Assembly: GCA_947372405.1 (NCBI GenBank)
Contig: CANBTO010000153.1
Coordinates: 1-9,628, forward strand
Reading direction: 5' to 3'
DNA from: Verrucomicrobiaceae bacterium
GTDB lineage: Bacteria; Verrucomicrobiota; Verrucomicrobiae; Verrucomicrobiales; Akkermansiaceae
Length of the DNA: 9,628 nucleotides
The position numbers and the translations under genes are program-made. Below are positions 1 through 8,800 of this stretch, in pieces (position 1 is the stretch's first letter; every line of letters begins with the position of its first letter). The notes beneath the pieces are model-generated. The model did not search any database, was not told the DNA's origin, and saw only the letters and a list, made by a program, of their open reading frames with translations.

Positions 1-133
1 GAACCGCAGATTAACGCAGATGGACATTGATGTTAAGAGGCTTGAGGGAAATTGGACGTCAACCTTTTGGGTGAGCGACCCGATCAACACAACTCTTTGA
101 TCATCTGCGTGAATCTGAGTCCATCTGCGGTTC
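1..133. repeat. Inverted repeat made of 10-bp GCAGAT-type units
   Basis: The left arm starts GAACCGCAGAT and continues with a second unit, TAACGCAGAT, and a degenerate third, GGACATTGAT (1-30). The right arm (about 98-133), read on the minus strand, starts with the same 11 bases and continues GGACTCAGAT and TCACGCAGAT. Both arms are therefore short tandem runs of a decamer close to NNACGCAGAT, facing each other across about 70 bp of unrelated sequence. Decamer runs of this kind are, from memory, common between genes in Verrucomicrobia and some other environmental bacteria. I see no ORF or transposase in it. The left arm begins at the window edge, so the element may be longer. Confidence 0.7.
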
Positions 134-154
134 TATTTTTCTTTCTAGGGTAAA

Positions 155-195
155 GCTGTTGTCCTACGACAGCCGTGCCACGATGCTTTCGAAAG
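155..195. repeat. Cluster of three short dyad symmetries
   Basis: Three dyads lie almost back to back. At 155-173 an 8-bp stem (GCTGTTGT / ACGACAGC, one T-G wobble) closes a CCT loop; the wobble pairs only in plus-strand RNA, since the minus-strand copy would have a C-A mismatch. Then comes CGTGCCACG (174-182), then the perfect palindrome CTTTCGAAAG (186-195). No U-tract follows, so this is not an obvious terminator. The rest of 134-231 holds nothing else that I can name. It may be a protein-binding site or a REP-like element. Confidence 0.4.
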
Positions 196-231
196 TCAAA
201 CACTTGAAACTCAGGCGCTCTGATGGTGGCG

Positions 232-263
232 CGAAAAAACCGGGAGGTTTAGGCCCCCCGGTT
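232..263 (-). terminator. Intrinsic terminator of the small secreted-protein gene
   Basis: In minus-strand RNA, AACCGGGGGG pairs with CCUCCCGGUU around a six-base loop, giving a 10-bp stem, and is followed directly by a run of U residues (plus-strand A234-A239). The one non-Watson-Crick position is a G-U wobble in this direction and would be an A-C mismatch on the plus strand. The stem therefore favours leftward transcription. It begins about 30 nt past the stop codon at 293-295. Confidence 0.8.
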
Positions 264-292
264 GATCGATCCGCTTGTTGAGCTGGTGTGAC

Positions 293-829
293 TTACGGTA
301 CGGTGAGCTGGTTGGAGCCGTTCCAGTTGATGGTCAGATTGGCCAGACCCGCCCCCGCGTTCACATAGCCGGAGTCCGCTCCGATGATCCACGAATATTT
401 GTTAGACGTGGAACTCACGCTGCCTTTGAAATTTCCAGACACCAGACCGTGGGCCCCGGTGAGGACGATGTTGTGAAGTTCAGTTAGCCCGCTGGTTCCG
501 GTGGTCGTATTTTGCATGCCGATCAACAAGGTGACGGATGTGGGGGCCACGTTTTGGGAGGTGGAAGCAGTGCTGATAGGGTTGTTCAAGCGGCGGACGA
601 GCTGGTATTGGCCGATCACCGTCGTTCCTTTTTTCAGATCTCCGCTCTCATATTGATTGAGGCCGCCCGCATCCGTGACATTCGTTTGGGTAGTGCGAGC
701 CATTACCAGCGTGACTGTGCCGGCGGATGCGCTGGTCGACCACAAGATCGGGGCCAAAACAGCGGCGGACAACATGGCTTTCCGCGAAATCACGGTCAGC
801 AAGGGATGGTTCTGATTTTGAGCATTCAT
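293..829 (-). CDS. Small secreted protein of unknown function
   Basis: This is a 178-residue protein from the start I prefer. I do not recognise the family. Residues 1-36 form a signal peptide: basic R16-K17, a hydrophobic stretch about 19-31, and a cleavage site after A-S-A (SASA|GTVT). The mature part of about 142 residues has no cysteine and is rich in T, S, N and G with alternating hydrophobic residues, as expected for an all-beta secreted protein; it ends in LTVP. An upstream in-frame ATG at 899-901 would add 24 residues before the signal peptide, but that start touches the -10 box of the best promoter candidate, so 829 is more likely. No Shine-Dalgarno lies in front; the leader is A-rich. 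It is divergent from the protease operon and has its own terminator, so it is probably monocistronic. Adhesin, matrix or surface-layer component are all possible. Confidence 0.75.
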   Translation of the reverse strand: MNAQNQNHPLLTVISRKAMLSAAVLAPILWSTSASAGTVTLVMARTTQTNVTDAGGLNQYESGDLKKGTTVIGQYQLVRRLNNPISTASTSQNVAPTSVTLLIGMQNTTTGTSGLTELHNIVLTGAHGLVSGNFKGSVSSTSNKYSWIIGADSGYVNAGAGLANLTINWNGSNQLTVP

Positions 830-851
830 CGGTTTTCGTTTTCGGTTTTTT

Positions 852-866
852 CCGGGATCCTCCCGG
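852..866 (-). promoter_or_regulatory. 5' leader hairpin before an A-rich, SD-less start
   Basis: On the minus strand CCGGGA and TCCCGG form a 6-bp stem with a GGA loop, followed by AAAAAACCGAAAACGAAAAC running into the ATG at 829. The GGAGG inside the hairpin resembles a Shine-Dalgarno but lies more than 20 nt from the ATG and is partly paired. The A-rich unpaired stretch is the more likely ribosome landing site. The function is inferred; the hairpin itself is plain in the sequence. Confidence 0.35.
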
Positions 867-900
867 ATGGGGTTGGGACAGTATGTCTTTACAATGAACA

Positions 901-929
901 TCCATAGTGATACAAAATTGCGGGGTCAA
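901..929 (-). promoter_or_regulatory. Possible sigma70-type promoter for the leftward gene
   Basis: On the minus strand TTGACC (924-929, five of six matches to TTGACA) is followed after exactly 17 bp by TATGGA (901-906, three of six matches to TATAAT). Transcription would start near 894 and give a leader of about 65 nt to the ATG at 829. The -10 box is weak, so this is only a candidate. Confidence 0.3.
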
Positions 930-1058
930 TGCAAAAATTCATTCCAATGCCCGCTCTTTTACCCACCAAGTCTGCCCGCGTAACCAAGCTTCCAGAAACA
1001 AAAGAATCCTTGGCTTGGAAGTGCATCAGGTTACTTTCGGGTCAACGTGCAGAACTTC

Positions 1059-2081
1059 ATGAATCCCGCTGTTTTCAGGAAACCTTTTCTCTGGCTCGTC
1101 TGTGCGCTCGTTTTCTGCGCTTCCCGACAATCCTCACCCGCGCAAGCCGTCGGAGTGCCTATTGAAAACGACGAAGTCCTCACCGAGGATGCGCCCCTCG
1201 TAGCCAAGGCCACCGCGCTCAAGCAGGCCGGAAAACTTCTTGGGGTGAAGCAGGTCCGTGCCGCGCTCAAGTCCCCGCAGCCCGCAGCCCTCGTGCTGCC
1301 CGCCGCTTCAGCCCGGCAGCTTGAGCCGCGCGAGCTCGCCGGACTGGGCCGCAAGGCCTTGGTGCGCATCGGTTGGTTCTATCTGGAAAAGGATACGAAG
1401 GAGTGGCATGTCAATTTGGCCGACGGCTACGCCATCAGCGCCGATGGAGCGGTGGCCACCTGCCACCATTGCGTCGCGCCCGAGGAGCAGGACATGAAGG
1501 ACGGATTCCTGATTGCCTCGGATGCCTCCGGAAACGTTTTGCCCGTGACCGCGGTACTGGCCCGGGACAAGGAAATGGACGCCGCCATCGTCCGTGTGGA
1601 GGGCGGCAACTTCATCCCGCTGCCACTCAACGACCAGACCGCGCCCGGTGACAGCGTCTTCGTTTTCAGCGATCCGATGAGTGCCACCGGTTACTTCACC
1701 TCCGGCATCCTCAACCGATTCTTCTGGCTCGATGGCAAGGGCTCCACCAATCCCGTCAGCATCGAAGGTGCCAGAAACCTGCGCATCCACGTCAGCACCG
1801 ACTGGGCACCCGGCAGCAGCGGCGCGGCCATCCTCGATGCCTGTGTAAACGCCATCGGCCACGTCTCGGTGATCGAGCCACTGGTTTCGGACGACGACTT
1901 GCCGCCGCCGCAGGAAAAAACCGGCAAGCCCGGCAAAAAATCCCCGAAATCCCCGAAAATCCCTGAGCCTCCGCCGTCGGCCTCCGACCACAGCGTGCTC
2001 ATCATCCTCCACGAGGCAGTCTCCGCAAGGGGAGTGAAAATGCTGGCGGAGTCCATGAACTCCAGCCGGGACAAACCCTGA
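1059..2081 (+). CDS. Secreted trypsin-like serine protease (S1 fold)
   Basis: This is a 340-residue exported protein with a chymotrypsin/HtrA-like protease domain and no PDZ domain. Residues 1-30 look like a signal peptide (RKPFLWLV..., cleavage near AQA|VG). The catalytic triad is visible: H137 in GYAISADGAVATCHHCV, D174 in MDAAIVRV, and S254 in the oxyanion motif APGSSGAAILD followed by the usual NAIGHVSV strand. Two cysteines (C135, C138) bracket the catalytic histidine, and a third (C262) lies just after the serine. A basic proline/lysine-rich stretch (about 280-308) interrupts the end of the domain before a last strand and helix. I chose the ATG at 1059; a GTG at 1047 in the same frame would add four residues. 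Neither has a clear Shine-Dalgarno. It likely cuts proteins in the periplasm or at the surface; the substrate is unknown. It is followed after 12 nt by the next gene. Confidence 0.85.
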   Translation: MNPAVFRKPFLWLVCALVFCASRQSSPAQAVGVPIENDEVLTEDAPLVAKATALKQAGKLLGVKQVRAALKSPQPAALVLPAASARQLEPRELAGLGRKALVRIGWFYLEKDTKEWHVNLADGYAISADGAVATCHHCVAPEEQDMKDGFLIASDASGNVLPVTAVLARDKEMDAAIVRVEGGNFIPLPLNDQTAPGDSVFVFSDPMSATGYFTSGILNRFFWLDGKGSTNPVSIEGARNLRIHVSTDWAPGSSGAAILDACVNAIGHVSVIEPLVSDDDLPPPQEKTGKPGKKSPKSPKIPEPPPSASDHSVLIILHEAVSARGVKMLAESMNSSRDKP

Positions 2082-2093
2082 GGTTCATCTAAC

Positions 2094-2810
2094 ATGAAAA
2101 TCCCCCGCACCACGCTTGTCCGGGTTGTGACGGTGGCCATGGTCACCGCTTTTCCGATGACCTGGCTTGCTGCGGCGGAACCCGGGTCGGAAGTGAAGGC
2201 AGCACCGCTGATTGAGACAGCCACTCCGCCCGGACGCTGTGAGGATCCTGTTGCCGCTGTTGCGACCGTTAGCCCCGAATTGAACTGCCGCTTTTTCAAG
2301 AAGACCAAAACTTCATACCATTGGGGAATCGTCGAGCATGATGACGGCAGCATCGAAAACACATTTGGTGACAAGATTACCAGCGATGATCTCGTGCGAG
2401 TCGAGCATACGGCGGACTGCACATCGTCTCACCAAGGCAACCATATGATGGAGTTCTGTGACGCCGTTACCACCAAGGACGGAGTCAAACTGTGCATATC
2501 AGGTGGAATGCCAGCCTATGCCAGCGAACTCAATGTGACGATCAACAACAAACTGGAATACAAATGCTCGTTTTCAGCCGTCTATCCCGGACCCACTGGC
2601 ACCTTGCGTTGGAACATCACCGGAAAATCGTTGAAGCTGAAGGCTGCCAAATTGGAGTCCGGCCAACGTCTTCGAGGATGGATCTCGGTTGAATTCGAAG
2701 AGAAGAGCGACAACTCCGCGGAATCCCGTTCCTACAAGATCGAAGGTTACTTCAAGCCTGTCATCCAGACCCTTCAGGAAAAAGATCAATCAAAAGAGGG
2801 CAATAAATGA
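2094..2810 (+). CDS. Secreted six-cysteine protein of unknown function
   Basis: This is a 238-residue protein that I do not recognise. Residues 1-28 form a signal peptide (KIPR..., hydrophobic core, cleavage after WLAAA near 28). The mature chain has exactly six cysteines (49, 65, 109, 122, 134, 158), enough for three disulfides, all before residue 160. The second half has alternating beta-like strands, for example TLRWNITGKSLKLKAAKL and LRGWISVEFEEK, and a charged C-terminal tail. It starts 12 nt after the protease stop codon. A weak GAGG (2080-2083) overlapping that stop is the only Shine-Dalgarno-like element, so translation may be coupled. The co-transcribed protease suggests a partner, substrate or inhibitor, but this is inferred from position only. 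Its stop is 49 bp from the stop of the convergent giant gene. Confidence 0.8.
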   Translation: MKIPRTTLVRVVTVAMVTAFPMTWLAAAEPGSEVKAAPLIETATPPGRCEDPVAAVATVSPELNCRFFKKTKTSYHWGIVEHDDGSIENTFGDKITSDDLVRVEHTADCTSSHQGNHMMEFCDAVTTKDGVKLCISGGMPAYASELNVTINNKLEYKCSFSAVYPGPTGTLRWNITGKSLKLKAAKLESGQRLRGWISVEFEEKSDNSAESRSYKIEGYFKPVIQTLQEKDQSKEGNK

Positions 2811-2841
2811 CAAAAAGCCCGGCCGGATGGTTCCAGCCCGG
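2811..2841 (-). terminator. Probable intrinsic terminator of the giant gene
   Basis: In minus-strand RNA CCGGGCUGG pairs with CCGGCCGGG around AACCAU, with one G-G mismatch in the stem, and is followed by C and five U residues (plus-strand A2812-A2816). It begins about 20 nt after the stop codon at 2860-2862. On the plus strand the same hairpin is followed by AATGCG and no T-run, so it serves mainly leftward transcripts. The convergent gene 2094-2810 has no separate terminator that I can see in the 49-bp gap. Confidence 0.65.
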
Positions 2842-2859
2842 AATGCGTTTCCGCAACGA

Positions 2860-5800
2860 TCATTGCGTGACCTTGAGGCGCACGAACCCATTCGAGCCGG
2901 TGTTGGGAATGACGACGCGGACATGGTCGGCGGGCGTGCCCGGGGTGATGGTGACAGCACCCGAACTGGTGGCGGGGACCGTGACTTCCGTCCATCCTGT
3001 CAGGTTGCTGCCGTATTGCACCACCTGGTTGGTGGCCGGGGGCAGCGACTCGTCGTTGCGGTCGTATTCGAAGGCCCACTGGCCGGCGGTCTGCTTCAGG
3101 GTTGGCAGCCCCGCGGGTGAAGCAGTCATTGGCGCGGTGCTGAGAACAAATTCCAGAATGTTAGGGATGCCGTCATGGTCGGGGTCCATGAGAGGGCCAT
3201 CGTTGACGCCGGCGGTGAATCCACGCGCGGCGTTGGCGGCCCATGCGGCATAGCTGCCGATCGGGGTGGCGGTGGCCTGGCTGGAGTCGAGTCCTTCGTT
3301 GCTGCTGTTACCGACGGTGTTGACGGCGGACACCACATAGAAATACGGCGTGCCGCCGACGACGGAAACATCGGTGTATGCAGGGGTGGCAGTGGTGGCG
3401 ATGGTGGTATAGGGCCCACCGCTGATGGTCGAACGCTTGACCTTGTAGCTGGTGGCGCCGGTGGTGGCGGTCCAGGTCAGCGCGACCTGGCCGGTGCCGC
3501 CGGTGGCGGACAGGCCGGCGGGCGGCGCGGGCCCGATGCCGACATCGGCGAAGGTGAGCGCGGCGATGCTGTTGGTGCCATAGATGAGATTCGCCTGCTG
3601 CCAGGACACGAGTCCTTTCACGTAGGTGATGGAGGTGGCGGAAGTCGCGCCGGAAACCTGCAGCTTGATCGTGTTGCCGGTGGTGCTGCCGGAGGACACG
3701 CTGCCGGCAGTGGCGCCGTTCGCGTCGGTTAGAAACAAGGTCGTCGGCACACCCGAGTTCCAAGTCACGTTCTGACTGAACACGAGGGCGATCTCGTTTT
3801 TGGCAGAGGTGGTGAAACAGGCCTGCTGGAGATTGGGGGCCGTGACCGGGGTTGCGGGCGCGTAGCCGTAGGCGTCCTGCTCGATCAGCGGGCCGATCAG
3901 GTCCGAGAACACCTGGTAGCCAGCCGGTTCGTAGTGACAGCTTGATCCGGGCACGATGCCGAGCGTGCTCATGATCTTCATGTTCGAATAGAGTTTTGGC
4001 AGGTTGCGCTGGACTTCGCGCAGTTGGTCGCAGCGCGAATTGTCACCACAGGCTCCCGGCCAGATTTGGAAGAGGTAGTAGTTGCGGAGGTTCGGGAAGT
4101 CCTGTTTCCAGGCCGCGGAAATGTCCACGAAGTATTGCTGATAGAACTTGTAGTCATAGTCTCCGTCCGGGCCGCCGGCCTGCTGGTCCTGTTCGCCCTG
4201 GTGCCATAACAAACCGCGGATGCCATGGGTGAGTTTGGCTCCGACCACCCGGGTATAGAGGTTGGCATAGATCGAATAGAGGGTGCCGGCGGTGCCGTGA
4301 CCCGCAGGGTTCGGGCGGTGCTGGTCGATGCGCGTGCCGCCCACGGCGGCGTTGATGATGCAGACCGGCATGTTGTTGTTCGTCACCAGGCGGTTTGCCA
4401 GATACCATCCCCAGACACCGAGTTGCAGGTCATTGCCCTTGCTGATCGCGTAACCCCAGTTCGAAGTGAGTCCATAGGTGCGGATCCACTTGTTGGTGGT
4501 GGTGGTGTCATTGGGCGCGGAGTTGTCGGTCGCCAGGGCGTTCGATTGTCCTGCGATGATGAAGGCGTCCCCGCAGACGAGATCTGACACGGTGGCGAGC
4601 GGTGCGGAGTCCACGCCTCCGGTGGTCACTCCATAGGTCACCTTGTAAGTCACCTTGCCGGCGGCGATCGGCGCGGCGAAGGAATAGGCACCGGCCACCA
4701 AGGTCTGGCGGTAAGTGGCGTATGGCACATCCGATCCGGTGTCGGTGGTGTAAAGCTTGAGGTAAACATCGGTGGCTAACCCCTGGGTGCCGCAGTAATA
4801 AATCGTGCCCAGCCCGGTTGACGGATTACGGGCGAAGAACTGTTTGTCCACCGGCTTTTCATTGGCGTCGGGCGTGCGTTGCACCCACGAGTCGCTGCCG
4901 GTTTCCTGCACGGTGACGGCCGTGCTGTTAGTAACAGGTGCGCCGCCGTTGTCGATGGTCAAGCTGACGGTCATCGGGCCGCTGCCCTGCGAGCGGGTGA
5001 GCGTGAGGGTGCCGTTGGACGCCTGCTTGATCACGGCCACGCCGCTGACGGACCAGTTGTAATTGAGGGTGGCAAACCCGGCCGTCTGCATGGCGGCGAG
5101 GTTGGTGATGTTGGCGGTGACGGTCATCGTTTGCCGGCCGTCCCACTGGGTGGTCGAAGGGACCAGGGTGAACGCGGGATCCGGCGCGCTGTTGAGCACG
5201 GTGAGCGGCACGTCGATCGTCTGGGTGCCGCCGGCGAACACCGCTTTGAACTGGATGATTGCCGAGTCATCCGCCGTCACGCGGCTGGCGGTGAACGGAA
5301 GCGTGAGCTGGTCGGTGGCGAGCAGGGTTTCCTGGCCGTTCTTCTTGTAGATCCAGTAAACCTTCTGTGCGCCGCCAGCCTGGGCTGTTAGAGTGGTGCT
5401 CGAGCCTTCGTTCATCGTCAGCGAGGTGGGCGAGACGGAGAACGCGGAGCCGGATGGCACGATGCCGCCGACCAGGGTCTGCTGCGGCTTTTGGTTTTCA
5501 TATTCGAGTTTCACCCAGTCGGCCGAGCGCACGACGTTGGAAATACGAACCTCGTCCATGTCTCCGGCGAAACTGTAGGTTCCCGCCCAACCGCCGATAT
5601 CAAAGCGGTTGGACGCTTGGATGTTCATGGTGCCGCTGCCAGCGGAGGCGTCCAACACGCCGTTGACATAAAGCTTGGGTCCACTGGACTGAAAGGTGTG
5701 AACGACATAAGTCCATGCCGAGTTCGGGATACTTGCGGTGCCGGTGACGTTGGCGCCGCCGAACCAGCAGTCCATGTTGATATGCGGTGGGCTGGCGAGT

Positions 5801-8800
5801 TGCATGACCACTTTTTTTTGCGACGACTCCTGGAGGCCCCAGCCGAGAATGTCGCTGCCGGTGGCGGCCGGGCGGATCCAGACTCCCGTGGAAAACGGAC
5901 CCGGGCCGGTGGGCAGGCCGGTGATGGCGGTGCCGCACTGGATGCCTTGGCCGGAAGCGAAGGTGCGGCCCCTGCCGATCAGGCCGTTGGCGGCGGTGGT
6001 GCTGGCGTTGGTCGGCGTGGTGGTGCCGACTTCGTCGGTGAGCGTGTCGCCCAAATGGATCACACTGGCATAGCCGTTAGAGGAATTGAACACGCTCGAT
6101 CCGCTCGACAGGGTACTCACGCCGCTCCTGCCCCAGTACATTTTGATTTCCTGTGTGGTGTTGCCGGAGATCGTGGGAATCCTCACCCACACGGCGGCGT
6201 TTCCTCCGACCGGATCCCACTGCTCGATCTGATAGGGAAGCGAGGCACCGGCGGCGCTGGTGAATCGCAGGTCACGGCCGTCGCTCTGCGCCTGCGCGAA
6301 ATTGAAGTTCGCGGAGTTGAAACGGACGAGCAGCGGGAAATTGCTGACCGAGGCGCTGCCCGGTAGGTTGGCTCCGTCGGGCGTGGTCAGGATGAAAAAC
6401 GATCCGTTATAGGCCCAAGTGACAAACGACGGAACGGAAAGGCTGTAGTCCTTGAAAGTGGTGCCGTTTTCCGCGGTGACGCGGTAAACCACCGGATTGG
6501 TGAAGTTCTGGCTACTGCCGGACGCGGGGTTGATGGTCGCGTTGGGGGAGAGCGTGAAGGTGGGTGCCAGTGAGGACACGGACTGGTTGGGAGGCACTGT
6601 CAGCACGACGCTGCCGGTGGCTTCGTCGATCGCCGCCTGGCCGAGCGCGCCGAAGTCACAGGTTAGCATGGCGCAGGCCGCGCTTGCCGGGGCAACGGTG
6701 ACGTTGACGGTGTAGGTGTTGACGGTCGCGCCGTCGATGACGGTGTAGGTAGCCGGGTTCGCGGCGGCAAAGTTGGGAGATGGCGGCGATCCGCTGGTCG
6801 GGTTGCAAGTGCCGGTGGTGAGCGTGAAGGTCGGCGCGAGGGACGCGAGACCAGAGACACCCCACGGCGTGTAGGGAACGGTTAGGGCGATGGTTTTGGT
6901 GCTTTGGTTGATCACGCCGGTGGAGCCGGGGATGCCGAAGGAGGTGATGATCGCGTTGGAGGAAAGCGCAAGCACGCCGGTGGACTTGTTGAAGGTCCAG
7001 ATTTGGCTGGCGGTGGTCTTGGTATAAATATTTCCAACGGGGCCGGTAAAGTCGGTCAGGCCGAAAGTGGCGCCGAAGGACTTCGTGGTGGTGTTGACCA
7101 GCGTCCATGAGCCACTGGTTACGGTGACCGCCGATGTGTTGAGGTTGAAGGTGCCGTTCAAGTTGGCGGTTCCCGCGCCTGTGATCTTGTTGTTTGTGGT
7201 GTCGGTGATGACGAAGCTCAACGAGCCACCACTGGCCAGTACGAAAGTTCCGGCGTTTACGGTGGTGGTGCCGGTGTAAGTGTTGGCGTTGGTGAGCGTC
7301 AGCGTTCCGCTGCCCCCCTGATGAAGCGAACCTGTGCCTGAAATGACACCCCGCAGGATCTGGTTCGCGGAAGTAAGGAAGGCGAGAGTGGTCAGGCCTC
7401 CGCTGCCGTTGGAGATGGAAATATTTCCCGAGTAATCGGCGCCAGCGCCTAGGAAGCCGTTTCCTACAGTCGCGGCCGCTGGCGCGGAGAATCCATTGTA
7501 TCTCTCACCACCGATGGTCAGCCACGCGCCAGCACTAGGGCTCCCTGCGTTCAAACCTTTGCTGTTCGTGATGGCGAGGTTGCCCGTGAAGGTGTTTTGT
7601 CCTCTGAGGTTCACGAATGCGCTCTGACCGCTTGAAGAACCACCTGCGAAGTCAACACTCACCCCCAAGGTGCCGCCACTACCGTTTGCGATTGCTCCGG
7701 AAAACAGGATGTCTTCCCGGTCGCCGCCGTTGCCGCTAGCGCCTTGGGTGATCGCAAAAGTTTGAGCGACACCCGCTTGGCCGTTCACGCCGCCGCTGAG
7801 GGGGAACTTGTTGTCATTGCCGGCAAACTTGATATTGGCGGTGCCCGGGCCGCCGCTCAACGTGATGGCACCGGAAACCGTGAATCCGGATGTGTTCTGA
7901 ATCGCTTGGGCGCCCGGGTTGAAATAGAGTGTCGTGCCTTGGTTAAGCGTGATGGGACCAGTGCCCCACACCGCGCTGCCGCCGGCGGTGCCTGCCCTCA
8001 CCTCCACGGTTCCCGCGTTGATCGTGGTGGTGCCGCTGTAGGTGTTGATGCTGTTGAACTGCAGCGTGCCCGCGCCGGATTTGGTGAGCGAACTGGCCGA
8101 CGTGTTGTTTTGAACGATGGGATTCACCACCAAGGTTCCGTTGTTCACGCGGATCACCAGTTCGCCGCCGGCGGTGGCGGATTGAAGAAAGCCGACGGTT
8201 GAGATCGTGCTGCCAGTCGAAATGATGCCATTGACACTGAGGATTTGAGACGTGTTGGTCAGGGTTAGACCTTGACCCGCCATGTTAAGCGTGTTCAGCG
8301 AGACTGTGTTCTGATTCGTAACTGCTCCACTGAGCTTGACGTCGGCAGAGGCTCCAGTGGTGACAGTAAAACCAGTCGTGCTTGCGCCTTGCTGTGCGGA
8401 CGCATTGCTATCAGTACCATAAGTCACCGCCCGTAAATAACCGTTGGTCATATCGTAGCGGGCGTATTCGGTGCCACCGAAGAAGAAGCCTGGATCGTTC
8501 GAGCCGCTGTTGCTGACCGGCGCGTTGGTGTTGGTGGTGAGTTTAATCTTGTTCTGGCTGGCGGTGGTGTTGGTGGCCAGGGTGAAGTTGACGGTGGCAC
8601 CGGGCGACCGGGCGGCGAGCGAATCGAAAGTAAGGGTGGAATTTTGTGCAGAGATGCCCGTCGAAGTGACCGTGGCATCGCCCGCGCTGAGGGTGAGCGC
8701 CCCCATGCCCTGAGTGCTACCGGCAGCTTCTCTTACATTGAAAGTCCCGGTGCCGGAGAAGGTGAGTGCCGTTCCCGTCGTGCCATTGAGGCTACCCGTA

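Noticed and set aside
1..133. CRISPR array
   Set aside because: The GCAGAT units are 10 bp, contiguous and in opposite orientation in the two arms; there are no regular spacers and no cas gene.
830..901. 24-residue N-terminal extension of the small secreted protein
   Set aside because: It would place a charged segment before the signal peptide and start within the candidate -10 box. The start at 829 gives a normal signal peptide.
512..907. 131-codon plus-strand frame
   Set aside because: It is antisense to the small secreted protein, which has a clean signal peptide, leader and terminator on the minus strand.
1059..1150. Lipoprotein signal on the protease
   Set aside because: The two cysteines in the hydrophobic core are preceded by V and F at -1, not G, A or S, so no lipobox is present; an ordinary cleavage site after AQA fits better.
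1308..2422. Two long minus-strand frames (1308-2012 and 1691-2422)
   Set aside because: They run opposite to the protease and the six-cysteine protein, both of which have signal peptides, and in one case a catalytic triad. The antisense products show neither.
2863..3255. PEP-CTERM, LPXTG or autotransporter barrel at the end of the giant protein
   Set aside because: There is no PEP motif followed by a transmembrane helix and basic tail, no LPXTG, and no 250-300-residue run of amphipathic strands ending in an aromatic residue; the protein ends in FVRLKVTQ.
3175..3732. 185-codon open frame on the plus strand
   Set aside because: It is antisense to the fibronectin III and C-terminal region of the giant protein; its glycine-rich, low-complexity product mirrors Thr/Ala/Pro codons of the real gene.
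5491..6366. 291-codon open frame on the plus strand
   Set aside because: It lies wholly antisense to the DUF2341/LamG part of the giant gene, whose domains are recognisable. Its product is Gly/Arg/Ala-rich with no domain, typical of the shadow of a GC-rich gene.
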